This document shows positions 45,613 to 57,379 of a DNA stretch of 64,000 nt, piece by piece. The position numbers and the translations under genes are program-made. Under the pieces are notes generated by a model. It was not told the origin of the DNA, searched no databases, and saw nothing but the letters and a program-made list of their open reading frames with translations. Source of the stretch: Balaenoptera acutorostrata (Eukaryota; Chordata; Mammalia; Artiodactyla; Balaenopteridae); assembly GCF_949987535.1 (NCBI RefSeq), contig NC_080079.1, positions 54,733,000 through 54,796,999 on the forward strand. Direction: 5' to 3'. Numbering within the stretch: the stretch's first letter is position 1; each line of letters begins with the position of its first letter.

Positions 45613-48600
45613 ATGGTAATAGGGACATACATATAGACAATTACCTTAAATGTGAATGGATTAAATACTCCAGCGAAAAGACACAGGCTCACTGAATGGA
45701 TACAAAAACAAGACCCATATATATGCTGTCTACAAGAGACTCACTTCAGACCTAGGGACACATACAGACTGAAAGTAAGGGGATGGAAAAAGATATCCCA
45801 TGCAAATGGAAATCAAAAGAAAGCTGGAGTAACAATACTCATGTCAGATAAAATAGACTTTAAAATAAAGAATGTTACAAGAGACAAGGAAGGACACTAC
45901 ATAATGATCAAGGGATCAATCCAAGAAGAAGATATAACAATTATAAATATTTATGCACCCAACATAGGAGCACCTCAATACATAAGGCAACTGCTAAGAG
46001 CTGTAAAAGAGGAAATCGACAGTAACACAATACAGCTTTAACACCTCATTTACACCAATGGACAGATCATCCAGACAGAAAATTAATAAGGAAACACAAG
46101 CTTTAAATGACACAATAGACCAGATAGATTTAATTGATATTTACAGGACATTCCATCTGAAAACACCAGATTACACTTTCTTCTCAAGTACACACAGAAT
46201 ATTCTCCAGGATAGATCACATCCTGAGTCACAAATCAAACCTCAGTAAATTTAAGAAAACTGGAATCATATCAGGCATCTTTTCCAACCACAACGCTATG
46301 AGATTAGAAATCAATAACAGGAAAAAAAATGTAAAAAACACAAACACATGGAGGCTAAACAATGTTACTAAATAACCAAGAAATCACTGAAGAAATCAAA
46401 AAATACCTAGAGACACATGACAACGAAAACACAACAATGCAAAACCTATAGGATGCAGCAAAAGCAGTCTAAGAGGGAAGTTTATAGCAATATAATCCTA
46501 CCTCAAGAAACAAGAAAAATCTCAAATAAACAATCTAAGCTTACACCTAAAGGAACTAGAGAAAGAAGAACAAACAAAACCCAAAATTAGTAGAAGGAAA
46601 GAAATCATAAAGATCAGAGTAGAAATAAATGAAATAGACACAAAGAAAACAATAGCAAAGATCAATAAAACTAAAAGCTGGTTCTTTGAGAAAAACAAAA
46701 TTGATAAACCTTTAGCCAGACTCATCAAGAAAAAGAGGGAGAGGACTCAAATCAACAAAATTAGAAATGAAAAAGGAGAAGTTACAATGGACACCACAGA
46801 AACACAAAGCATCCTAAGAGACTACTACAAGCAACTCTATGCCAATAAAATGGACAACCTGAAAGAAATGGACAAATTCTTAGAAAGGTATAACCTTCCA
46901 AGACTGAACGAAATTCTTTGAAAGGTATAACCTTCCAAGACTGAAGGAAATCAGGAAGAAATAGAAAATATGAACAGACCAATCACAAGTAATGAAATTG
47001 AAACTGTGATTAAAAGTCTTCCAACAAACAAAAGTCCAGGACCAGATGTCTTCACAGGTAAATTCTATCAAACATTTAGGGAAGACCTAACACCCATCCT
47101 TCTCAAACTCTTCCCAAAAATTGCAGAGGAAGGAACACTCCCAAACTCATTCTATGAGGCCACCATCACAATGATACCAAAACCAGACAAAGATACTACA
47201 AAAAAAGAAAATTACAGGCCAATATCACTGATGAATATAGATGCAAAAATCCTCAACAAAATACTAGCAAACAGAATCCAACAACACATTAAAAGGATCA
47301 TACACCATGATCAAGTGGGATTTATCCCAGGGATGCAAGGATCTTCAGTATATGCAAATCAATCAAGGTTATACACCATATGAACAAACTGAAGAATAAA
47401 AACCATATGATCATCTCAATAGATGCAGAAAAAGCTTTTGACAAAATTCAACACCCATTTATGATAAAAACCCTCCAGAAAGTGGGCATAGAGGGAACCT
47501 ACCTCAACGTTACAAAGCCTATATGTGACAAACCCACAGCAAACATCATTCTCAATGGTCAAACACTGAAAGCATTTCCTCTAAGATCAGGAACAAGACA
47601 AGGATGTCCACTATCACCACTATTATTCAACATAGTTTTGGAAGTCCTAGCCACGACAATCGGAGAAGAAAAAGAAATAAAAGGAATCCAAATTGGAAAA
47701 GAAGAAGTAAAACTGTCACTGTTTGCAGATAACATGATACTATACATAGAGAATCCTAAAGATGCCACCAGAAAACTACTAGAGCTAATCAATGAATTTG
47801 GTAAAGTTGCAGGATACAAAATTAATGCACAGAAATCTCTTGCATTCCTATACACTTTTGTCTTATAACAACAAAAGATCAGAAAGAGAAATTAAGGAAA
47901 CAATCGCATTCACCGCTGCAACAAAAAGAATAAAATACCCAGGAATAAACCTACCTAAGGAGGTAAATACCCTGTACTCAGACAAGTATAAGACACTGAT
48001 GAAAGAAATCAAAAATGACACAAACAGATGGAGAGGTATACCATGTTCTTGTTTGGAAGAATCAATATTGTGAAAATGACTATACTACGCAAAGCAATCT
48101 ACAGATTCAATGCAATCCCTATCAAATTACCAATGGCATTTTTTACAGAACTAGAACAAATCATCTTAAAATTTGTATGGAGACACAAAAGACCCCAAAT
48201 AGCCAAAGCAGTCTTGAGGGAAAAAAACGGAGCTGGAGTAATCAGACTCCCTGACTTCAGACTATACTACACATCTACAGTAATCAAGACAGTATCGTAC
48301 TGGCACAAAAACAGAAATATAGATCAATGGAACAGGATAGAAAGACCAGAGATAAACCCCCGCACCTATGGTCAACTAATCTATGACAAAGGAGGCAAGG
48401 ATATACAGTGGAGAAAAGACATTCTCTTCAATGAGTGGTGCTGGGAAAACTGGACAGCTACATGTAAAAGAATGAAATTAGAACACTCCCTAACACCATA
48501 CACAAAAATAAACTCAAAATGGATTAGAGACCTAAATGTAAGACCAGACACTATAAACCTCTTAGAGAAAAACATAGGAAGAACACTCTTTGAAATAAAT

Positions 48601-48777
48601 CACAGCAAGTTCTTTTTTGACCCACCTCCTAGAGTAATGGAAATAAAAACAAAAATAAATAAATGGGACCTAATGAAACTTAAAAGCTTTTGCATAGCAA
48701 AGGAAACTATAAAGACGAAAAGACAACCCTCAGAATGGGAGAAAATACTTGCAAACGAATCAATGGACAAAGGATAA
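45613..48777 (+). pseudogene. L1 ORF2 (endonuclease/reverse transcriptase) pseudogene with mutated active sites
   Basis: ATG at 45613, then an in-frame TAG at codon 8 (45634-45636). The endonuclease runs to about 46375: TLNVNGLN and the catalytic glutamate in LQETHF are kept, but the GDFN block is deleted near 46030-46045 with a frameshift, and the catalytic S-D-H motif reads S-N-H (FSNHNAM, about 46280). The reverse transcriptase (46970-47868) has its FADD box changed to FADN ([11 protein letters not shown], about 47725). A 37-bp tandem duplication sits at 46874-46947. The C-terminal frame 48028-48777 ends prematurely at DKG. At least four frameshifts separate these pieces. Confidence 0.92.
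46874..46947. repeat. 37-bp tandem duplication inside L1 ORF2
   Basis: Unit 46874-46910 is repeated at 46911-46947 with two or three substitutions (e.g. ttag/tttg, aacg/aagg). The core TATAACCTTCCAAGACTGAA is identical. It shifts the ORF2 frame before the reverse transcriptase. Confidence 0.95.
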
Positions 48778-48792
48778 AAATAAATAAATAAA
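48775..48792 (+). other. A-rich tail of the 3'-truncated L1
   Basis: (ATAA)n-like tail directly after ORF2 sequence and directly before the second target-site duplication copy. No AATAAA-type L1 3' UTR signal precedes it, though the tail itself contains AATAAA. Confidence 0.8.
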
Positions 48793-48805
48793 TAAAGCAA
48801 CAAAT

Positions 48806-49924
48806 CTTATCACAGTCCTACCATTCTAATGTCACCAATTACATCAAGTACAAGGATATTAGAATCTTTCATGTGATATGATGTCATTAAGCACAAATAT
48901 ACTGAGGCATGATGGTGTCATTTATAAACTTAACTGCTCCATATTTTCCATGTTGGTTCAATACATTAATGACTTTGACGCATCTTAAATGCAAATTAAT
49001 AACCAGAAACAAAAAGTTGCTGCTGAAACTGCAGTTATGCATGGAATAACTGTTTTGCTCAATGAGAGACCATATTTCAGAAGCTTGCTAATTAGAAACA
49101 GTGTCCGCAACATAGTGCCATTGCTTTGTAAGCAGAAAACACCCAGCATTACTAGGAAATAAATTTCCACTTCGTCTTGGATTTTCCTGATAGAGAGTTC
49201 AGTTTTATTTACTACCATGTTTCAGATCCATAATAAAGTATGCCTGTATCATCATTCTAGGAATAGTGTGAGTGGAGGCCAAGGAGACAGCACCAAATGG
49301 TCTTGTCTGCATTAATGTGCAGAAGTATCTCTTTATATGTGAACTAATGTCATAAGGCAACTTGGAAAGTGAATGTTTAAATTGGTTAATAATTATTTCT
49401 TTCATATTGAGTGTCTTACCTTTGGGCCTTTTGTATTTTTTAAAGTTTTCTTCCCCTAAAAAAATGTTTTAAATAAGTATGCGGGGGTGGATAAGTAAAA
49501 CAAAACAAAATACACACGCATACACACAGATACACACACAAACACACACTTTTGTTTAATTAAAAAATATTTATTTGGATAAAGTAAAAGTCTAGATAAT
49601 TGAGTTCTATTTGTGAGACAATCTAGAAAATTGTATATCATGTGCTACAGAGCCCAGTGAAAACTGAACTTTAAGGGACAAAAGGCAGAAAGCTGATTAT
49701 TGTTGTTTTGTTTTCTTTTGACCTCTTTATCCATTTTTAAATGATAAAAAAGATCAGGAGTCTAAATTTGAAATTTTGATTGTACTTATCCAAGTTAAGA
49801 ATAGGGATCATTCTGAGTTAGATGGAGAAAGCACCGACGGAATGGTAAATTTGGCTGATGAGTGAAATAGATTCTGATGTTTTAACTTAATCCCATTATA
49901 TCATGAAGCTTCAATAATCAGTTT
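48806..49924. other. Unique sequence with a CA-rich stretch
   Basis: No gene supported. An imperfect CA-rich repeat occupies 49510-49549. Confidence 0.45.
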
Positions 49925-50010
49925 TTAATCTGTGACTTCCCATCCCCGTGTCCACAGTGTTCAGCACAGCCCCAGGCACACAGTGGGTGCATAATAAATG
50001 CTTGCTACTT
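49925..50010 (+). mobile_element. L2 3' end (or MIR 3' end)
   Basis: 'cccgtgtccacagtgttcagcacagccccaggcacacagtgggtgcataataaatgcttgct' is the typical L2 3' terminus. Confidence 0.8.
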
Positions 50011-51515
50011 CATGAGATCCCATGACCTACGTTGTTATTTTGGCACAAATGATCCTGAAACAGGACATGAATTCTGTTATTTCAGTCTCACTAATGACTG
50101 CTTTCTCAAATCAATTAGTTCTAAGGGGCAATGACTTGTACTGCTTATTAATGTATCTAAATAACTGATTAGACAGGCCACCAAACAGTTATTTCTGCCC
50201 CAAAAGCAGCTGCAGAACTTCACCAATTCCTGCACAAACCCACTTATTCATCATAATTTTCGCTCAAATATAGGAAATATGCTAGCTAGACCTGCATTTG
50301 CCTTTATGCCTAAAATCAGTTAAAATAATCCACAGTGAGAGGTAGTTACGTTTCATGCATCTGGTTAATACTCTGGCACCAGGTGCTCAGTGTGAATTCA
50401 AATATCACATTTTTATCTTCTCACAACACACAGGCTCAGAGCAGGTTTTTGGTTCTAAAAGCCCAATCCTGACTGGGAATCTCAAGAGTCTGAGCTACCA
50501 CCCCCGTTCTTCTACACATCCCTACTTACAGGTATGTAATGATCTTGCAGGGTCCGAAATTCGAAATCTATGTGGAGAAAGGGAAAGGGATTCAGGATGA
50601 AGGAAGTTCTAAAACTAGCTTTAAACTCACCATTCATATGATAAACAATCAGAAATATTACTGGAAACTGAAGATAAAATGAACCCTCTGACAATGCAGT
50701 CTGTGGCTTTGCAGGAATACTGTGCATTGAGAACATTATGTAGAATTTTTAGAGTACTGAAGTCTCAAGCAAATTAAGATGACAGCATATGCATGGTGTG
50801 CTTTTATCATTGACATGCTTGGTATTGGCTGAATTGTTCCGGTCCCTACTTGTAAACTCAAGGTGGAAAGGCTAATCTGTTTATTCTGTCTCCTTGTAGG
50901 AGTGCAGTGAAGAAACTGGAAATTTAAATAGCTCTTAAAAATGTTTCTGAGTACATTTTGAGTTGGAGGCATATAACTTATTTTTAATCAACAATCCGTG
51001 ACTCAAAGGTTATCAGAATGATGGGCATCGGAAATGTTAAGGTAAAGGATTTTAACGGTCTCTGCAAATTTGTTCAATGTTGAATTGAAGATCTAAATCC
51101 TTCACTTATTCCACAACAAATGCAAGAGGCACTTCCTTATCATAATCTAACCCAGAAATGGTTTTCTGTCGTATACGGAAGGCACTGGAGCATAGAAAGT
51201 GAGTTTTAATGTAAGGAATTCATATGTCATTTCCTAACGACTACTAAAAAGCATCTCCTCCATATTCACACCACAAATTGAATTTTTAAAAACACATTTT
51301 TAAGGTGAGATCCCTAAGACATGCATAGCCATTTATGATAAAGTTCTTAGAAAAAATGAAATGGCACTTAAATATTAATAATGATCAATAAAGGAAATAA
51401 ATGCAATGCCATTATGTACATACCCTTAAATGATGGTACATTATTAATAAGGATGATTGTCTGGAACTGGACATGTCCCAGCACACGTTTATATATTGCA
51501 TAGAAGGAAGGCCAC
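50011..51515. other. Unique sequence
   Basis: No gene or recognised repeat over about 1.5 kb. It could hold conserved noncoding sequence; nothing specific stands out. Confidence 0.4.
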
Positions 51516-51519
51516 TGAC

Positions 51520-51665
51520 AACTGGGTAGATCTGAACACGAGTCCAGCTCTGTCACTAATTAACACTATGACTTTGGCCATGGCACTTTCCATTTACGGG
51601 CTCAATTTCCTCATCTGTACCTTCCTAGTATTTGAATTGATTTTTGAGGTTTTTTCGAGCTAAAC
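51520..51665 (-). mobile_element. MIR SINE, reverse
   Basis: 'tccagctctgtcactaattaacactatgactttggccatggcactttccatttacgggctcaatttcctcatctgtacc' is reverse MIR. Confidence 0.88.
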
Positions 51666-51669
51666 CATT

Positions 51670-52839
51670 CCATGACTTGAACATGAAGAACTTGTAGTGC
51701 CTACAATGAAGGGGACAGAGCATCTGTCTTTTACCTCGCCTCTGGAGTTGAGCCTCCAGGCACTGGCCCCGGTCAGTGGGGGGCGGGGGCAGGAGAGAGT
51801 AAGTGCAGAACAGGGTGGGGACGTGGGGATGCCTGTCTGTGTCTCTGGACAGCCTGTGTTCTGAATTGTGGTAATCAGTGGCTGTTCTGAGAGTACAGAC
51901 TGGGAAGTCCTCCCCGGGGGCAGGCTGAGATGGGCTGAAGCAGGCTGAGACTTCAGGAAAGGATTATTTTTGCAATAAGTTCCGGCACCCACTGAAGAGG
52001 AGGAAAGGGTGCTACCCACCCCTTCTACCCAGACTTACTGTGCATGTTCACAACCAAGTTCCCAAAACCCCTGGGTCCAAAGTGCTATTTGAGTTTTGAT
52101 ATCACATCTCTGGCCATAACATGAGAGTGTCAGAGCAGAGATTGTACATTTGGGGAGAGTGTGGGTAGGAAAGATGCAGATTACACATTTCTCAGGACAA
52201 TAAAAGGCTGAAGATTGCACCGGAGTATAGGCAAACGGCTCAGTATGTTATGGAACATAAGTCAAGGTCCGGCTTATTTCATACTCTAAAAATTATAAAC
52301 ATTTCATCAAGAGATGGTTAGTTAGAGAACTAACCAACAAACAAAAGCAATGAGAAAACTAGGTGTGCCTTGTGAAGAGAAGGATTCCTCTCCCGGGTTC
52401 AAGTATTCGGGTCTATCCCTGTCCATTTCCCAGGTTTGCCTTCCGATCTTACATTTCATTGACCTGAGAGCTCAGTGCAGCTGCCCTTCCGGTACCCGCA
52501 GCCACCCCTGCACGGAGCTGAAGCTGCATGGCCCACAGGTCTCCTCCAAGTGTTAGGGCCACAGCAGGAGAACTTTAGGAAAGGATTGCTTTTGCTCAGA
52601 AATTGAACAGCAATTCCAAACAACCTTCCCACCACAGCAGTCCCATCGCAGGATCTGAAATTTCACTCGAACTTTTGACAACACTACTACAGAGGAAGAC
52701 TGAAGCCAGACCTGGACTCCACTTCATCACGAAACTAGGACACTCTCCTTATGGCTACCTGTGGATTCCAGCCTAGGCTTGTAGGCATAGGCAAAATAAG
52801 GCCTCCTCTGCTGCTGGTACCATAACACTTCTAATTTAT
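51670..52839. other. Unique sequence with a G-rich stretch
   Basis: A G-rich patch at 51770-51795 (gtcagtggggggcgggggcagg) could form a G-quadruplex. A 119-codon minus-strand frame (51660-52019) has low-complexity Ser/Thr/Pro composition and no domain. No gene called. Confidence 0.4.
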
Positions 52840-53000
52840 AACACCTAAAATTGGCCAAGAACTCACACATATACTATCCCATTAAATATTCCAGACATCC
52901 TACGAAGTGAGCAGGATAACTCATCCCCTCCTTTAAACAGAAGAAACATGAAGGTACAAAGAGGTTAAAATGCCCATTCAAAGAGGCAGCCAAAGCAGAT
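52840..53000 (+). mobile_element. MIR SINE, diverged
   Basis: 'acacatatactatcccattaaatattccagacatcctacgaagtgagcag' and 'gaagaaacatgaaggtacaaagaggttaaaatgccc' follow MIR order. Confidence 0.65.
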
Positions 53001-53749
53001 TTATTCTTTAGTCTTTCCATCTTCAAAGAATATTTATATGTCAATTTCCCTAAGGGGGCAAAGAATAAAAAGCATTATTCAGACTAGATAAGGTGTTAGT
53101 TTAAATTAAATCTCTGCATACTCTCTGTGCCTTGTCATCATAAACTTGAGTTTCTGGACAGAAAATTTCCTAGGGTAATCTGATTTCTATCTACCCAGCT
53201 TTTGTTTCCTGTGTTTTGTTTTGCATCTTCTGGGAAATGTAACATTTGACCCTGAAGCTATAATCACTGCAAGCTTGTTCTACATGTTTGTAGAAGAAAC
53301 TACATTTACTCAGTATACAGGTATTATAGGGAAGGGTGTCTGTTTGTTAAAGGAAATTGGATGTATTTTCCTGAGTGGTAATTTATATGACAGTATTGTG
53401 GACATTTAATTCATTATTTCTAGGGCTTCACTACCTTTATCATGTAAGTCTACAACTTAATTAGTGACATAAATTTACTTTCAAGTAAAAAAAAAAAATT
53501 AAGACCTGGGTGACTATCCCTCCAGTTTGCCTGAAACCAACCTGTTCTTTGGCTAGAGTCTTGAAATAATTATTAATAGCTCCCCATCCCACTCAAGTGT
53601 CCTTGGTTGCAAAATAAATTTTATGGTCACCATAATTAAGATCTTTCATCTTGTCTTTCTCCCTATAGTCCTTTTGAGAAAAATAATCTTGTGGTCCTAA
53701 CAGATTTATTTCTAAACAGAGAGAACAACTTTTTTTCTTCCACAATGGC
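53001..53749. other. Unique sequence
   Basis: An A run at 53488-53499. No gene or nameable repeat. Confidence 0.4.
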
Positions 53750-55030
53750 CTTACGTCCAGAGAGACCTGACAGTGACTTGACCTAAATTAGCAGCAGGGA
53801 AGACAAAGAAAAGTGAACATTTCTGGACATTATTCTGAATGTATAAGTATGGATACCTGGGGGGGTGTTGTCTGGGGAAAAGAAAGAGCACCATGTGTTT
53901 GCATAAGCAAGTGAGTAGGGGATGCTGGAAGAGGATCAACTTGGGGAGGGAAGACAATGAATCTGATTCCAAACACATCTAATATGAGGTCAATAATACA
54001 TAGAATGGAGATGGATACATGGGTCTGGAGCTTATAAAAGAAGCCTAGATTAAAATATGCATTTCAAGTTACCAAAAAGAGCAACAGTATCTGAAGCCAT
54101 GTAACTGACTAGGTGGCTGATGGCAATGAACAGCATGGAGAGAAGAGAAACCAGGACCAAGCTCTAAATATTGATAATTTCAATCTTTAAATGCTAAAGG
54201 AGAAACCAGCACAGGAAATTAGTAAGAACTTGCCAAAGGCAGGAGGAAAACCAGGGAAGTGTCATCAAGGGAAGAAACTGTTTCAACATGAAAGAGTGAC
54301 CTCTAGGTCAAGATCTGAAGTGAAGTCAAATAAAATGCTAAGAATTTTAAATACAATGTGGTAATCTGGATTGGATCCTGATACAGAATGAAGACATTGG
54401 TGGAAAAACTGGTGAAATCCCAATAAAGTCTGTAATTTAATTAGTGGTACTGTAACAATGTTATTTTTTAGTTGATAAATGGAAGATGATTGTGCATGAT
54501 AGTAACATTCAGGGAAGCAGGGAAAAGGGTATACATCTTTGTATTACCTTTGCAAGTCTTCTGTGAATTTAAATTCATTTTAAATAAAAATTTTAAAATA
54601 TTAAATGATGGAAGAGTAGGGGTGAAATGTCATTAGCATATTTTAAGAATCACTTAAGCAAATGATTTCTGAACTTGAAATGTTGTATGAATTTTTTTAA
54701 TCTAGAAATTAAGGGCCGGGGGGAGGGGGGAAGCCAGACAGCTAGAGGAGGGTGTGGTAGGTCTAGGAAGGGTTTTAATTATTTGTTTGTTTTAACTGGT
54801 TAGACTGATCAGGAAAAGAGGGAGAGATCAAAGATCCAGAGAAGAGTGTGAGTGATATTTCTGAGAATGTAAGAATAAAAAGAATCTAGAACTTGGTGTG
54901 ATAGAAAGAAGAAAAGAAAAGTATGAGAAAAGCACACTTCCTTTAATAGAAAAAGTTGAGGAGGAAAGGCAGAGGTGGGGATGGGTGAAGAGAGGTGCTT
55001 TTATAGGTTAGACATCAAGCTATCCCAGGT
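53750..55030 (-). mobile_element. L2 LINE, reverse, interrupted
   Basis: Reverse L2 wording runs in order: 'ggatacatgggtctggagctt', 'gccaaaggcaggaggaaaaccagggaagtgtcatc', 'gtttcaacatgaaagagtgacctctagg', then after an L1 fragment 'gggttttaattatttgtttgttttaactgg' and 'ggagagatcaaagatccagagaagag'. The pieces before and after 54355-54604 are colinear, showing the L1 fragment landed in a pre-existing L2. Confidence 0.75.
54355..54604 (+). mobile_element. Ancient L1 3' UTR fragment inside L2
   Basis: 'ggattggatcctgatacagaatgaagacattggtgg', 'aataaagtctgtaatttaattagtgg' and an A/T-rich end 'aaattcattttaaataaaaatttt' match the 3' UTR of ancient L1M elements. Confidence 0.65.
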
Positions 55031-55420
55031 TGTTGAGGGAGCACCTACTTGATAGCTTCTTTGAAATACCTCTTTACAAATCAGCAAGATACAGTTACTT
55101 ATCATTTGTTGGAATAACTTTAACAGAATATAAGTCACGTTAAATGTAAAGCCATGATTTGGGTTAGTTAAATTAGATCTGCTTAAAATTAGAGCAGATG
55201 TTTTCTCAGGTTTGCCAATTGCTGACTTAAAATAATGTTCTCAGACTATAATAAACAGCAGTTTAGTGAAGATCATTTAATCTCAGAGTTGTACATAAAG
55301 TCTACCTCGGGAAACTAATTTTGGAAGATAGCAAGCAAACACACACACACGGACACTTGCGCAGGCACATAACATAATACACAGACATTGCTCAAATTTA
55401 TTGCAAGGGAGCTGCCTCTG
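55031..55420. other. Unique sequence
   Basis: Contains a short (CA)n at about 55338-55350. Nothing else recognised. Confidence 0.4.
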
Positions 55421-55424
55421 TCAT

Positions 55425-55800
55425 CTAAATGAAAATGATGTCAGTAAAGGACATTTCAATTGTTTCATAAGCCCATGGTAATATTTCTTTCATCTTTGTC
55501 AGATTACTAAATAAAGTAAGGAGATTTGACAGCAAAAGTGTAAGAGCAAATAAAAGGATAATGAAAACTGAGACTATGCGGGAGTCAGCAAGCATGGCAC
55601 AGTTCAGCATGACAAGAAAAATATTGCATTTTGATGTCATTTCTGAGTAAAATGTGTTTGTCAAACTGGGATGACGATTGGTCTATTGAGAAGCTGAAAA
55701 TCGAGCCATTATTGGACGATACAATGTTCTGCTGTGTCAAGTCAATAGTCTGTGATGAATGACGTGACTGAAAAGAAACAAGAGATTACACCATGTCTTT
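55425..55800. other. Unique block, candidate conserved noncoding element
   Basis: No repeat homology is visible and composition is even. Five CpG dinucleotides survive between 55575 and 55765. It contains TGACGTGA (55760-55767, a CREB/ATF-like core) and an ATTGG (reverse CCAAT) at about 55677. Frames are short, so coding is unlikely. The inference of regulatory function rests on CpG retention and absence of repeats only. Confidence 0.35.
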
Positions 55801-55889
55801 CTTGCCTTAGAAAACATTTATTTGGCATCCAAAATTGTTAAACTTTTCTATCCATACTAATTAGGGCTGGAAGTATATGTTCATTGGGA

Positions 55890-56090
55890 ACTTCATGTGT
55901 GTCAGGCAAGGATTATATGTGAATTTCCATAAAATATATCTAATCTAATTTTATTTAATCATCACAACAGCTCTATTAATCCCATCTTGCAGATGCAGAT
56001 GTAAAAGCCCCAGAAGTTTAAGTCTCTTGCCCAAGATGCTGGATTCCAAACCTAGGACTCACTGATTCAAAAGTTAACTCTCTGCAGTCC
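55890..56090 (+). mobile_element. MIR SINE
   Basis: 'tcatgtgtgtcaggcaagg', 'aatcatcacaacagctctattaatcccatcttgcagatgcagatg', 'cttgcccaagatgctgg' and 'attccaaacctaggactcactgattc' are MIR phrases in order. Confidence 0.85.
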
Positions 56091-56369
56091 TTCTTTGTCC
56101 AGCTTATTATCAAAACAAGGTCACTGAGATGAACAAAGGAATGGATGGATGAATATTGAAAACAGCATCTAAATAGTTTTATCGAGGGCCTGGGGGAAGG
56201 ATCTAGTCTTTCCTTAACATCTAATTAATATGCAAAACTGAAGTGTTGAGATAGGTGTATAGTCCTGAATATCAGATGTCGAAATTTGTTTCCCCTATGA
56301 ATGCAGGTAGTCCTGGAGATCACAACAAGGAAGAATGTATAGATTGCCACTTCCTAGTTTATAAAAACC
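56091..56369. other. Unique sequence
   Basis: Under 300 bp, nothing recognised. Confidence 0.4.
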
Positions 56370-56495
56370 AGATGTCCCAGCCATGCTCCAGAATGATTAA
56401 ATCCAGAGCTCTGGGAGTAGGACCCAGGCATCCACATTTCCTAAATCTTCCAGATGATTTCAGTGTAGAGCCAAGGTTAAGAACTACTATTTTAG
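56370..56495 (+). mobile_element. hAT-Charlie MER-type DNA transposon fragment
   Basis: 'ctctgggagtaggacccaggcatccacatttcc' and the 3' end 'gccaaggttaagaactact' follow the MER3/MER20-like hAT wording (ggtggggcccaggcat ... ggttgagaaccactg). Confidence 0.65.
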
Positions 56496-56499
56496 AATT

Positions 56500-57055
56500 C
56501 TAGGGCCTACATTTGGTAGATTTAGACTTCCTCAGAAACTAATGGGACTAGTAGATAGAAGAACAGAATATTGGGATGAACTGAACTCTTAAATCCTAGT
56601 TTTAGGTTCCTCTACTGTTCCAAGAAGGTTGTTTGAGGGCAAACATCAAGAACACGGAAGGAGGTTATCGGAAGAGGATGCCGGTACCCACCGTTAGCAG
56701 GGTGATCACTCTGATGGTGAAGGGTTAAGTCTAGTTTACCTAACAATAAACAGGTGCTCATAGTGAAAGTAAGGGAAGCTGAGGAAAGGTGGGCTCCAAA
56801 ATCCTCTGTGCTTTCAACCCCGCAACCCAAATGAAACCCTAAACTCAAGGCTGGCACTTGGTAACTGGAGCAAGAACAGTGAAGAGATTAAACAAAAAAT
56901 GAGCAGCTGGGTCAAAGCATTCTCTTTTGGGGGTGAAATGAGTGTCTTTGGAGTTCAGGGAAGGGGGAAAACATGCTGATGTTTATAAAATTATTCCAAG
57001 TCTTATAATTATAATATTTGGAGAAATATTTCTAATAGCATGACTTTTAATTATT
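56500..57055. other. Unique sequence
   Basis: No gene or nameable repeat. Confidence 0.4.
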
Positions 57056-57059
57056 GAGC

Positions 57060-57210
57060 CACGTTTATATGTAAAAGGTACCATGATAGGTGCTCTGTGT
57101 ACTCGGTTTACTCAGCCCTAAAAATAGTTCTACATAGGAGGAGACCAAAGCACGTTAACACACGAGGTAAGCAATTGTGGTGACAAGCTTTGAACATACT
57201 TCCATGTGAC
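57060..57210 (+). mobile_element. MIR-like fragment, diverged
   Basis: 'ggtaccatgataggtgctctgtg' and 'tacataggaggagaccaaagcacg' are weakly MIR-like in order. Low certainty. Confidence 0.4.
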
Positions 57211-57339
57211 TCCATTTTACCAAATTTCCATTTTGGGCTCTTAGGTGTTTTTTCACCCTCAAAGTGATTTTTGGCCCAGGACCTATTCTATTCTAGAGAA
57301 ATCTGAGCTGGTATCACAGAGTGGATGGAGGATATAAAT

Positions 57340-57378
57340 GAGAGAGAGAGAGAGAGAGAAAGCAAGAGAAAGAGAAAG
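57340..57378. repeat. (GA)n microsatellite, imperfect
   Basis: (AG)9-10 at 57340-57359 followed by interrupted GA/GAAA units. Confidence 0.92.
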
Positions 57379-57379
57379 T

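Larger units (their letters stand above)
43704..48805 (+). mobile_element. Near full-length L1 lacking its 3' end, with 13-bp target-site duplication
   Basis: Target-site duplication TAAAGCAACAAAT lies at 43704-43716 and 48793-48805, identical. Between them are a 5' UTR (43717-44649), ORF1 (44650-45554), inter-ORF spacer, and ORF2 (45613-48777). The element stops about two-thirds of the way into the ORF2 C-terminal region, at 'gacaaagga' (48774), and goes straight into an A-rich (ATAA)n tail. The end of ORF2 and the whole 3' UTR, present in the copy at 30839-32320, are missing. High similarity to that copy marks it as a cetartiodactyl-age L1. Confidence 0.93.

Noticed and set aside
51660..52019. 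119-codon minus-strand frame in G-rich DNA
   Set aside because: Low-complexity Ser/Thr/Pro content follows from G-richness of the opposite strand.
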